In this document: positions 7,968 through 14,239 of the stretch, piece after piece
Layout: each line of letters opens with the position of its first letter
Position numbering within the stretch: the first letter of the stretch is position 1
DNA from: an uncultured Bacilli bacterium
GTDB lineage: Bacteria > Bacillota_I > Bacilli_A > RF39 > UBA660
DNA: 14,239 bases
Direction of reading: 5' to 3'
NCBI GenBank assembly: GCA_944373065.1
Contig: CALWAJ010000029.1
Location: forward strand, 1-14,239
Notes under the pieces: model-generated
Told to the model about the DNA's origin: nothing
The model's database searches: none
Seen by the model: only the letters and a program-made list of their open reading frames with translations
Program-made: the position numbers and the translations under genes

Positions 7968-8715
7968 ATCTACTTCTAATTAAAGCAATATAATTATTAA
8001 CTTGACTTGCCCAAGTAGTACTAGCAGCATACTTTGGACCAATAGTCTCTGGCGAAGTTAATCCATGAGAGTAATAATTACGATATAAGTTATCTAAATA
8101 ACCCATAATTCCTTCATCTAACGTAGGATAAACTTTATATGCTCCTCCTCCACAACCTGGACTTCCTTTTTGACCACCTACATTATTACACTCACGAACT
8201 AAACTACTACAAGTTCCATTACATCCTGTTTCATGAAGAATAATAGCAGTAGCCATATAAGGATCAATACCTAATTGAAGAGAATAACTGGCAATTAAAT
8301 AACCCTTTCCAGAAATAGTTGAATTTAGTGAACGATTTAATTTTTCTGCTAACTGATTCATCGTTAATCCATCATAAACTATAGGATCAACAGGAACAGT
8401 ATTAACTTCTTCATATGTTTTAACATCTTCTAATTCCTCTTCTATTACTACTTCTTCTACTGCTAAAGAATCATTAGAATCATCTTCACTAACTACTTCT
8501 TGATTATCATTAGATGTAACTGCTTCTTCATTCTTATTTACTTTATTTGTATTAACTTCTTCTTTTCCCGCATTTACATCTTTCATTGTCACTTTTTCAT
8601 AAGATACAGTATTTTCTAAAGTTTCATAAGCTTTATACTGTAATACTCCAGCTAAGCCTATCATAAAAACACCAATTGATGCTAAGGTAAGACTCAGCTT
8701 ACTAACTTTTTTCAT
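7966..8715 (-). CDS. Membrane-tethered glucosaminidase-type peptidoglycan hydrolase
   Basis: The product has 249 aa. Residues 8-26 are a hydrophobic signal/anchor helix preceded by Lys. An acidic, low-complexity linker (about 45-105) leads to a C-terminal lysozyme-like domain (115-249). This domain matches the GH73/mannosyl-glycoprotein endo-beta-N-acetylglucosaminidase pattern: IILHETG with the probable catalytic Glu162, CNNVGG (176-181), a Gly-rich loop, YKVYPTLDEGIMGYL (193-207) and IGPKYAASTTWASQVNNYI (225-243). It is expected to cleave glycan strands of the wall outside the membrane. Unusually for this class it has four cysteines (165, 169, 176, 188) around the active site. ATG 8715 has GGAGG 4 nt upstream; a TTG codon at 8739 lies upstream of that site and is rejected. 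A consensus promoter precedes it and a terminator follows directly. Confidence 0.8.
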   Translation of the reverse strand: MKKVSKLSLTLASIGVFMIGLAGVLQYKAYETLENTVSYEKVTMKDVNAGKEEVNTNKVNKNEEAVTSNDNQEVVSEDDSNDSLAVEEVVIEEELEDVKTYEEVNTVPVDPIVYDGLTMNQLAEKLNRSLNSTISGKGYLIASYSLQLGIDPYMATAIILHETGCNGTCSSLVRECNNVGGQKGSPGCGGGAYKVYPTLDEGIMGYLDNLYRNYYSHGLTSPETIGPKYAASTTWASQVNNYIALIRSR

Positions 8716-8743
8716 AGTTCCTCCTTCAAATAAGAACAATAAA

Positions 8744-8772
8744 ATTGTACCAAATATATATTATTTTGTCAA
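8744..8772 (-). promoter_or_regulatory. Strong sigma-A-type promoter for the hydrolase gene
   Basis: TTGACA (8767-8772 read on the minus strand), exactly 17 nt, then TACAAT (8744-8749), followed by a leader of about 20-25 nt with GGAGG. This is the best promoter in the window. The -35 box forms half of a perfect palindrome. Confidence 0.8.
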
Positions 8773-8780
8773 ATTTGACA
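8767..8780. promoter_or_regulatory. Perfect 14-bp palindrome overlapping the -35, candidate operator
   Basis: TGTCAAATTTGACA is a perfect 7+7 inverted repeat whose one arm contains the -35 box of the hydrolase promoter. A dimeric repressor bound here would block RNA polymerase. No regulator gene is adjacent, so the binding protein is unknown. The same symmetry also places a TTGACA on the opposite strand, but no plus-strand gene follows. Confidence 0.5.
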
Positions 8781-8815
8781 TCCGAACCTATTATATTATA
8801 TGCATTTTTTAAATT

Positions 8816-11515
8816 TTATCTTGACTTTGCAAATAATTTCTTTCTCTTAGAAATAATCATTATAGAAGCACCTGCAACTACCAAAATTCCTCCAATAATA
8901 TAAACATAGTTAGCATTTCTATTAGTATTAGGAACATCTACAGGCTTAGAATTAAACATAGTAGCAGTTTGGATATCCCCAGTTTCTAATACCTCAAATT
9001 CAACTACAGAAGGATTTAAAACATAACCATCTGGAGCAAGTGTTTCTGTAAGAGTATATTTACCAATTGGTAATCTTTCTATATAATGAGGTTTATCTGT
9101 TGAAACCCATTCTTCAACAGTCTCTCCTTTATCATTTTTAATAACTAAAGTTGCCCCTTCTACTTCCTCACTATTAGTAATATCAAGTTTACTAATATAA
9201 ACTTTAGTAAAATCATTAGTATAATTAATAGTACTAACAACATTACTATCAGTAACACTAAAGTAATATGGTGTTGTATTTTTTATATTACCATCTGGAA
9301 CTTCTACTTCTTCTAGACTATAATCACCATTTTCTAACTCATCACTAGTATATCCATCTTTATCTACTTCTATTTCACTTATTAATACACCACTACTATT
9401 TTTTAAATTAAACTTATATCCATCTACTCCCTTAGTATCAATAACTAATTTCTTATCAGTAACACTAATACTAACAAAATCACTTTCTAATGATACTTTT
9501 TGAATCTTACCAGTTTCTAATACCTCAAAAATTATTTTTGAATTACTAGTAACATATCCAACAGGAGCTTCTACTTCTTCTAAAGCATATATTCCAGGAA
9601 CTAACCCTTTAACTACATAAGGCTCACTATCACTTACAAAAGTTATAGGTTCCATATCTCCATCTTGTCTTGTTAATCTAAGCGTAGCACCTACAATAAC
9701 TTCTCCTGTACTAGCATCTGTTTTAGTTAAGCTTAACACTGTAGGTTTATTTTCTATAGTTATATTAATATTATAATTATCATCATCAAGAACAAATTGA
9801 TGTAGCGAACTATCAAGTACATATCCAGGACTACTCTTAATCTCTCTAACATAATATGTACCATCAGATAAATCACTAATTACATAAGGAGTATCTGTCG
9901 TTGTAAATGTTCTAATTCTCTCTTTATTACTATTTAATAACTCTAAGATAGCTCCACTTACCGCTTCACCTGTATCAGCATCAATTTTATTAATAGTTAC
10001 ATTAGTCTTTTGATTACTAATATTATAAGTATAAGTCTTAGTCGTATCATTAATAACTATTTTAACTTTATCTTTATTTCTAATATATCCCTCTGGAGCT
10101 TTAACTTCTTCTAAATAATATGTACCACTAGCAAGTCCTCTTATTACATGAGCAGAAGTAGTAGTTACAAATGTCTCTATTTCTCCACCACTACTATTAG
10201 TAAGTTTCAAAGTAGCACCAGCTACATAATTTTTAGTTTCACTATCTATTTTACCTAAATTTATTTGATTAATTTTACTATTAGTAATAGTACTAGTTAC
10301 ATTCAAATTATCAGTAGTAATAACTACATTAGTACTAGCTTTATCTATTTCATAATCTGTAGGAGCTTTTGTCTCTTTTATTGTATATTCTCCAGGTAAT
10401 AAGTTACTAATTTTATAATCACTAGTAGTTGATGTAAAACTAGCAACTACTTGATTAGTAATAACTCTTGTAACTTCTATATTGGCACCTGCTAAAGGAC
10501 TATTATTAGCACTATCAACTTTCTTAATCGTTAAACTACCTGTAGGCATAGAAACATTACTTGAAATAGTCTTTTGTTTAGCAACAGGAACTAAAGCAGC
10601 TGCAAAAGATTGTTGCATATTATCAGCTAAATTACTTGGTGGTGAATAACTATAAGCTTCATATTCAGAATAATTAACAACAACACTGACATTAACAGTT
10701 ATAGGATTATTTATACTAGATAGATTAACTCTTAGCTTAAAGCCTTTACCACTATTAATGTTTCCTGTTACAGGACTATTATTTTCATCAAGAATTTGAA
10801 CTGCACTATTATTAACAGACACTCTATAACTATCAAAAGAAACATTAGAATTTACTTTAATTAAATCAGTAATTAAATATGTATGATCGCTACTTAGTTT
10901 AAAACTACTACTATTTAAACTAAAACTTGGATTAATTACAGTAGGATTATTTTTAGCATTAACAGCACCGCTTACTAAAGGTTCAATATATTGATAATAG
11001 GAACTAGCTTTAATAACACTTTTTTGATTAGCAGTTAAAACACCACTAGATGTATCACTAACCCCTGCACTTCTATCCTGATACCACCATACCGCGATTC
11101 TTGTTAAATATTCATCATTTTTATCATTACCAGTTAAACTCTTAGCAGGATAACCATTTTGAACAATATAAGCATATCCAGAATCTAATGGTGTACTATT
11201 TTTAGTAAGTGTCTGATTAGGAGACCATAATTTCTCTTTTTCAAGACAGTAAACAATATATTTTACTCCACCACTATCTGTAGCATAAAATGAATTAAGA
11301 GCAATTATTTCTTCTCCATCTAAAGAAGGAAACAAATTAACTCTATCAGTAATAGGATCACTTTGTCCTGATGTAAGAGTATTAGGAGCAGTATTAGGAA
11401 GAGCATATGATGTTAATATAACTCTAGAACAAAGCATCACCATAATCGCTGAAAATAAAATTGATATAGTTATCTTAATAAAATCATACTTATCTTTTTT
11501 AAAAAACTTTAACAT
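8816..11515 (-). CDS. Anchored surface protein: thioester-like domain, six SpaA/Cna-B repeats, VPNTN sorting signal
   Basis: The 899-aa protein has a signal/transmembrane segment at about 13-36. Its N-terminal domain (about 60-300) resembles the thioester (TQXA) domain of Gram-positive adhesins: YCLE with Cys90, a NGYP turn (120-123) and LTRIAVWW (137-144). The thioester Gln expected in the TQxAxW motif is Arg139. Six SpaA/Cna-B-like modules follow at about 327-412, 417-502, 504-590, 592-688, 690-768 and 770-857. Most carry the Lys/Glu/Asn set used for intramolecular isopeptide bonds (K422/E469-470/N501; K510/E558/N589; K776/E824/N855). Module 4 ends with Asp687 where Asn is usual, and module 5 is shorter and diverged. 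The C terminus has VPNTN (861-865), a hydrophobic helix (about 871-889) and a basic tail, a variant sortase signal. ATG 11515 has AGGTG upstream. It is probably an adhesin or pilin-like stalk. No sortase is present here. Confidence 0.88.
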   Translation of the reverse strand: MLKFFKKDKYDFIKITISILFSAIMVMLCSRVILTSYALPNTAPNTLTSGQSDPITDRVNLFPSLDGEEIIALNSFYATDSGGVKYIVYCLEKEKLWSPNQTLTKNSTPLDSGYAYIVQNGYPAKSLTGNDKNDEYLTRIAVWWYQDRSAGVSDTSSGVLTANQKSVIKASSYYQYIEPLVSGAVNAKNNPTVINPSFSLNSSSFKLSSDHTYLITDLIKVNSNVSFDSYRVSVNNSAVQILDENNSPVTGNINSGKGFKLRVNLSSINNPITVNVSVVVNYSEYEAYSYSPPSNLADNMQQSFAAALVPVAKQKTISSNVSMPTGSLTIKKVDSANNSPLAGANIEVTRVITNQVVASFTSTTSDYKISNLLPGEYTIKETKAPTDYEIDKASTNVVITTDNLNVTSTITNSKINQINLGKIDSETKNYVAGATLKLTNSSGGEIETFVTTTSAHVIRGLASGTYYLEEVKAPEGYIRNKDKVKIVINDTTKTYTYNISNQKTNVTINKIDADTGEAVSGAILELLNSNKERIRTFTTTDTPYVISDLSDGTYYVREIKSSPGYVLDSSLHQFVLDDDNYNINITIENKPTVLSLTKTDASTGEVIVGATLRLTRQDGDMEPITFVSDSEPYVVKGLVPGIYALEEVEAPVGYVTSNSKIIFEVLETGKIQKVSLESDFVSISVTDKKLVIDTKGVDGYKFNLKNSSGVLISEIEVDKDGYTSDELENGDYSLEEVEVPDGNIKNTTPYYFSVTDSNVVSTINYTNDFTKVYISKLDITNSEEVEGATLVIKNDKGETVEEWVSTDKPHYIERLPIGKYTLTETLAPDGYVLNPSVVEFEVLETGDIQTATMFNSKPVDVPNTNRNANYVYIIGGILVVAGASIMIISKRKKLFAKSR

Positions 11516-11537
11516 ATTATCACCTATCTTAATTAAA

Positions 11538-11546
11538 AGTATATCA
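11538..11546 (-). promoter_or_regulatory. Extended -10 promoter for the anchored surface protein
   Basis: TGATATACT on the minus strand gives an extended -10 (TGn followed by TATACT), right after the T-tract of the tex terminator. The hexamer 17 nt upstream (TTTCCT) is a poor -35, as is common for extended -10 promoters. The leader is about 16-20 nt with AGGTG. Confidence 0.5.
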
Positions 11547-11547
11547 C

Positions 11548-11573
11548 AAAAAAAATAGTAAGGAAATACTATT
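11548..11573 (-). terminator. Intrinsic terminator of tex
   Basis: On the minus strand AATAGTA and TACTATT (11567-11573 and 11554-11560) form a 7-bp stem with a 6-nt loop, followed by T through 11548. The TAG stop (11569-11571) is in the stem. The stem is weak and AT-rich, so partial read-through into the surface-protein gene is possible. Confidence 0.6.
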
Positions 11574-13716
11574 CTTTCAATAAAGTTAAACTAACTTTTT
11601 TCTTATCTATATCAATATCATCTACATAGCAATCAACTATATCCCCAACACTAAATAAATCACTAGGATTTTTAATATATTCATGAGTTAATTTAGAAAT
11701 ATGAGCAAGACCGTCATTTTTTAATCCTATATCTATAAATAGACCAAAATCAACAACATTACGTACAGTTCCTTGTAATTTATCACCAATTTTTAGATCT
11801 TCTATATGTAAGATATCATTTCTAAGAATAGGTTGTGGATAATCATCTCTTAAGTCTCTCATAGGCTTTTCTAAGGCTTCTATTATATCTTTCAAAGTAT
11901 ATTTATCAATGTCTAACTCTTTACTTATTTTATCGATATCTATATCTTTAAGTTTATTAATAAGTTCCACACTACCTAAATCATTTTCAGTAAAGTCAAG
12001 ATATCTTAACAATTCTTTAGTCTTATCATAACTTTCTGGATGTATAGAAGTTTTATCTAAAGGATTATCTCCATCTAAGATCCTTAAGAATCCCACCGCT
12101 TGTTCATAAACCTTATCACTCATTCCTTTAATACTATGAATTTCATCTCTATTTTTAAATTTACCATACTTTTCTCTAAAGGAAATAATATTATCAATTA
12201 CTTTTTTATTAAGCCCTGATATATATTTTAAGATTGAAGGACTAGCCGTATTAATATTGACACCAACACCATTAACGGCTTTACTAACAACAAAATTTAA
12301 AGATTCATCTAACTTCTTAACAGGAACATCATGTTGATAAAGACCAACACCTATACTTTTAGGATCTATTTTAACAAGTTCTGATAAAGCATCTTGAACA
12401 CGTCTTCCTATACTAACAGCACTTCTTTTTTCTACAGTTAAATCTGGAAACTCTTCTATGGCAAGTTTACTAGCAGAATATACTGATGCCCCTGCTTCAC
12501 TTACTATTATATAGGAAACATCTCTTTTACAAGATTTAATAGCATCCGCGACAAAAGCTTCACTTTCACGAGAAGCAGTACCATTTCCTATAGCGATTAC
12601 ATCGATATTATATTTATCGATAAGTTCTAGTAATTTCTTCTTTGATCCCTCTATATCATTATGAGGTTCTGTTGGATAAATAACTGCAATCTCCAAAACT
12701 TTACCAGTTTTATCTAAAACAGCAAGTTTACATCCCGTTCTAAAAGCAGGATCAAAACCTAGTACAGTTTTATCTTTCAAAGGAGGAGTCAAAAGAAGCT
12801 TCTCTACATTAGTAGAAAAATTATCAATAGCGCGTATCTCGCCTTTTTCTTTAAGTTCACTACGAACTTCTCTATCAACACTAGGAAGTATTAGACGTTT
12901 AAGACTATCATTTATAGCATCAAGTATTATCTCGTAACAGAAAGACTCTTTATTTTTAATAACTTTAGTCTCTAAATATTTAACTATTCTCTCTACATCA
13001 TAATCTAACTTAACAGAAAGTACTCCATCTTTTTCTCCTCTATTTATTGCTAATATTCGATGAGGTTTAATATATTTAACTGCTTCACTAAAATCATAAT
13101 AATTACTATAAGTCTTATTTTCATCAACAGAATTTTTCTTTAATTTACTAACAATAACCCCTTCTTTAAAGATATAAGTTCTAATCCATTTACGATAATA
13201 AGCATTATCACTTATCCATTCAGCGATAATATACTTTGCCCCAGTAACAGCATCTTCTACACTCTTAACTTTATCAGAAAGATAATGACTAGCGATAGTA
13301 TTAATATCTCCCTTAGTAGGACATGACATAATAATCTTTGCAAGAGGCTCTAATCCATTATTAATAGCATCCGTAGCCTTAGTCTTTTTCTTCTCTTTAT
13401 AAGGACGATACAAATCATCTACTTCAACTAACTTAGTACACTTCATAATAGAAGTTTTCAACTCATCAGTCAAAAGTCCCTTCTCATCAATTAATCTAAT
13501 AACATCTTCTTTTCTTTTCATTAAATTAACTTGATACTGATAAACATCATCAATAGACTTAATAACTTCTTCATTTAAAGCACCTGTCGCTTCTTTACGA
13601 TATCTAGCAATAAAAGGAATAGTATTTCCTTCTTCTAATAGTTTTAAAACAGTCATAACCTGTTTTTTACTAATATTTAAATCTTTACTAATTTCTTCAA
13701 TAATTACTTCATTCAT
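11569..13716 (-). CDS. tex: Tex, S1-domain RNA-binding transcription accessory protein
   Basis: With ATG 13716 the protein has 715 aa, normal for Tex. That ATG has an AGAGGA site 5 nt upstream; an ATG 21 bases earlier has no ribosome site and is rejected. The N-terminal helical domain contains IPFIARYRKEATGALNE (33-49). The YqgF/RuvX-like nuclease-fold domain covers about 318-450 (GFDPAFRTGCKLAV, IAIGNGTASRESE, SEAGASVYSAS). A helix-hairpin-helix region spans about 482-545 (VNGVGVNINTAS, IHSIKGM), and a C-terminal S1 domain spans about 643-713 (GTVRNVVDFGLFIDIG...LAHIS). Tex is a conserved nucleic-acid-binding protein linked to transcription and toxin-gene expression in Bordetella; its molecular role in this organism is unknown. 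It is monocistronic here, with its own promoter and terminator. Confidence 0.97.
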   Translation of the reverse strand: MNEVIIEEISKDLNISKKQVMTVLKLLEEGNTIPFIARYRKEATGALNEEVIKSIDDVYQYQVNLMKRKEDVIRLIDEKGLLTDELKTSIMKCTKLVEVDDLYRPYKEKKKTKATDAINNGLEPLAKIIMSCPTKGDINTIASHYLSDKVKSVEDAVTGAKYIIAEWISDNAYYRKWIRTYIFKEGVIVSKLKKNSVDENKTYSNYYDFSEAVKYIKPHRILAINRGEKDGVLSVKLDYDVERIVKYLETKVIKNKESFCYEIILDAINDSLKRLILPSVDREVRSELKEKGEIRAIDNFSTNVEKLLLTPPLKDKTVLGFDPAFRTGCKLAVLDKTGKVLEIAVIYPTEPHNDIEGSKKKLLELIDKYNIDVIAIGNGTASRESEAFVADAIKSCKRDVSYIIVSEAGASVYSASKLAIEEFPDLTVEKRSAVSIGRRVQDALSELVKIDPKSIGVGLYQHDVPVKKLDESLNFVVSKAVNGVGVNINTASPSILKYISGLNKKVIDNIISFREKYGKFKNRDEIHSIKGMSDKVYEQAVGFLRILDGDNPLDKTSIHPESYDKTKELLRYLDFTENDLGSVELINKLKDIDIDKISKELDIDKYTLKDIIEALEKPMRDLRDDYPQPILRNDILHIEDLKIGDKLQGTVRNVVDFGLFIDIGLKNDGLAHISKLTHEYIKNPSDLFSVGDIVDCYVDDIDIDKKKVSLTLLKE

Positions 13717-13747
13717 AAATATCCTCTTTTCTAACATTATCTATTTT

Positions 13748-13776
13748 AATATAAATACAAAAATGTTAAAAGTAAA
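13748..13776 (-). promoter_or_regulatory. Promoter for tex
   Basis: On the minus strand TTTACT (13771-13776), a 17-nt spacer and TATATT (13748-13753) match four and five of six consensus bases respectively. It lies between the terminator of the upstream gene and the tex ribosome site. Confidence 0.6.
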
Positions 13777-13793
13777 AAAGAAATATTTGACGT

Positions 13794-13823
13794 AAAAAAG
13801 AACTAAGATATTTTATCCTAGTT
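13794..13823 (-). terminator. Intrinsic terminator of the putative DGR target gene
   Basis: A 10-bp stem with one G-U pair (13814-13823 with 13801-13810), a 3-nt loop and then C and six T on the minus strand. The stop codon at 13813-13815 starts in the loop. It ends transcription before tex. Confidence 0.8.
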
Positions 13824-14239
13824 CAATTTCAAAAGGATTTTCTTTTGTTCCGTCTCCTCCAGTTATTACAACATTAGATTTTAGATTTAAAGAAGGCCGA
13901 ACGCCGCTCGCAAAGGACGGGCTATCGTTGTACGCGTTGCCACTGTCGAGCACGCTCCACACGACAGACGAACTATATGGTGTTAAAGTCCAATAGTATG
14001 TATTATTTCCATATCTATCAAACTGACCTGACATTAATTCTCCAAATCTTAATAATCCTGCTTTAGCATCTGTTGTAGATGAATTTGTACTACTCATATT
14101 GGTATCTGCATATTTTGCTAGTTTATATGAACTACCACTTCCTACGGTTCCTAAATACCAAATAGTACTATCTTCTATCATATCAATATATGTACTATCT
14201 ACATAATTTGTTAGATATTCTCCATTTAAAAATGAACCT
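13813..14239 (-). CDS. Probable DGR target protein, C-terminal part (DUF6273-like, C-type-lectin-like ending); partial
   Basis: The frame stays open to the window edge: in-frame codons continue upstream of the first Met (14181) and read GSFLNGEYLTNYVDSTYID, so 14181 is not the start and the N terminus is missing. 141 codons are visible. The ending, YYWTLTPYSSS...ASGVRPSLNLKSNVVITGGDGTKENPFEIELG, follows the WWLRSPG...GVRPAL pattern of DUF6273-type surface domains of Firmicutes, and resembles the C-terminal ligand-binding folds used as diversity-generating retroelement targets. Counting from Met 14181 as residue 1, residues 71-96 are encoded by a GC-rich island unlike any other DNA in the window. 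I infer a surface or secreted binding protein whose ligand specificity varies. No signal peptide can be judged because the start lies outside. The family name is tentative; the partial, in-frame status is certain. Confidence 0.7.
   Translation of the reverse strand, partial: GSFLNGEYLTNYVDSTYIDMIEDSTIWYLGTVGSGSSYKLAKYADTNMSSTNSSTTDAKAGLLRFGELMSGQFDRYGNNTYYWTLTPYSSSVVWSVLDSGNAYNDSPSFASGVRPSLNLKSNVVITGGDGTKENPFEIELG
13892..13971 (-). repeat. Putative DGR variable region (VR)
   Basis: By hand count 50 of 80 bases are G or C, against roughly a quarter to a third in the flanks, with abrupt edges. On the coding strand only about 11 of the 81 bases from Ser71 to Ser97 are A, although the surrounding gene is A-rich. 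Codons end in C or G unusually often: gtc, agc, ctc, gac, aac, tac, aac, agc, tcc and agc are all explained by AAC codons in a template whose adenines were randomised. This is the footprint of mutagenic retrohoming by a diversity-generating retroelement. It sits near the 3' end of the gene, as VRs do, and ends at cgg-cct next to the conserved GVRP. The matching template repeat and reverse transcriptase are not in the window. Confidence 0.72.

Noticed and set aside
8716..8739. TTG start at 8739 for the hydrolase
   Set aside because: It lies upstream of the strong GGAGG site that serves ATG 8715, and within a few bases of the predicted transcription start.
8816..11515. SpaA repeats as nucleotide-level tandem repeats prone to slippage
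   Set aside because: The modules are similar in protein pattern but clearly diverged in DNA; no long exact DNA repeats are evident.
13717..13737. ATG start at 13737 for tex
   Set aside because: No ribosome site precedes it, while ATG 13716 has AGAGGA at good spacing and gives the usual Tex N terminus.
13892..13971. GC-rich island as an RNA gene or transferred cassette
   Set aside because: The island is continuous with the protein frame, only about 80 bp long, shows no tRNA-like or other structural-RNA fold that I can see, and its codon pattern fits adenine mutagenesis better.
1..14239. CRISPR array, tRNA, rRNA or riboswitch
   Set aside because: No regularly spaced identical repeats with unique spacers, no tRNA-like or rRNA sequence, and no intergenic gap long enough (largest about 100 bp) for a structured leader.

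Overview
The window comes from a very AT-rich, low-GC Gram-positive bacterium, most likely an uncultured gut member of the Bacilli/Mollicutes-related lineages (RF39-like; this is inferred from base composition and protein style, not proven). It encodes cell-wall surface machinery (a sortase-type anchored adhesin and a peptidoglycan hydrolase), so the organism has or interacts with a wall. Trp is encoded by TGG. The ten stop codons are eight TAA and two TAG, with no TGA, which fits the standard bacterial code.

All ten genes lie on the minus strand, so transcription runs from right to left. From the right edge: (1) the C-terminal part of a surface-type protein (13813-14239, cut by the window edge) whose last third contains an 80-bp island of about 62% GC, depleted in A on the coding strand. 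This has the signature of a diversity-generating retroelement (DGR) variable region. (2) tex, an S1-domain RNA-binding transcription accessory protein. (3) An 899-aa anchored surface protein with a thioester-type domain, six SpaA/Cna-B-like repeats and a VPNTN sorting motif. (4) A membrane-tethered glucosaminidase-type hydrolase with its own strong promoter. (5) Two unrecognised genes, 7372-7926 and 6593-7354. (6) A tightly overlapping pair: an amine-oxidase/UDP-galactopyranose-mutase-like flavoprotein and a polytopic GT-C-like membrane protein, probably acting in cell-surface glycan assembly. (7) A PMCA-type Ca2+ ATPase. (8) An endonuclease/exonuclease/phosphatase-fold protein that has lost its catalytic residues.

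Intergenic space is compact. Five intrinsic terminators are visible and every one overlaps the stop codon of the gene it ends. Promoters with recognisable -10 boxes sit just beyond them. The right half is about surface display: a putatively hypervariable ligand-binding protein, an anchored adhesin and a wall hydrolase. The most important observation is the probable DGR target. Its reverse transcriptase and template repeat are not in this window and must lie upstream (beyond 14239) or elsewhere in the genome.
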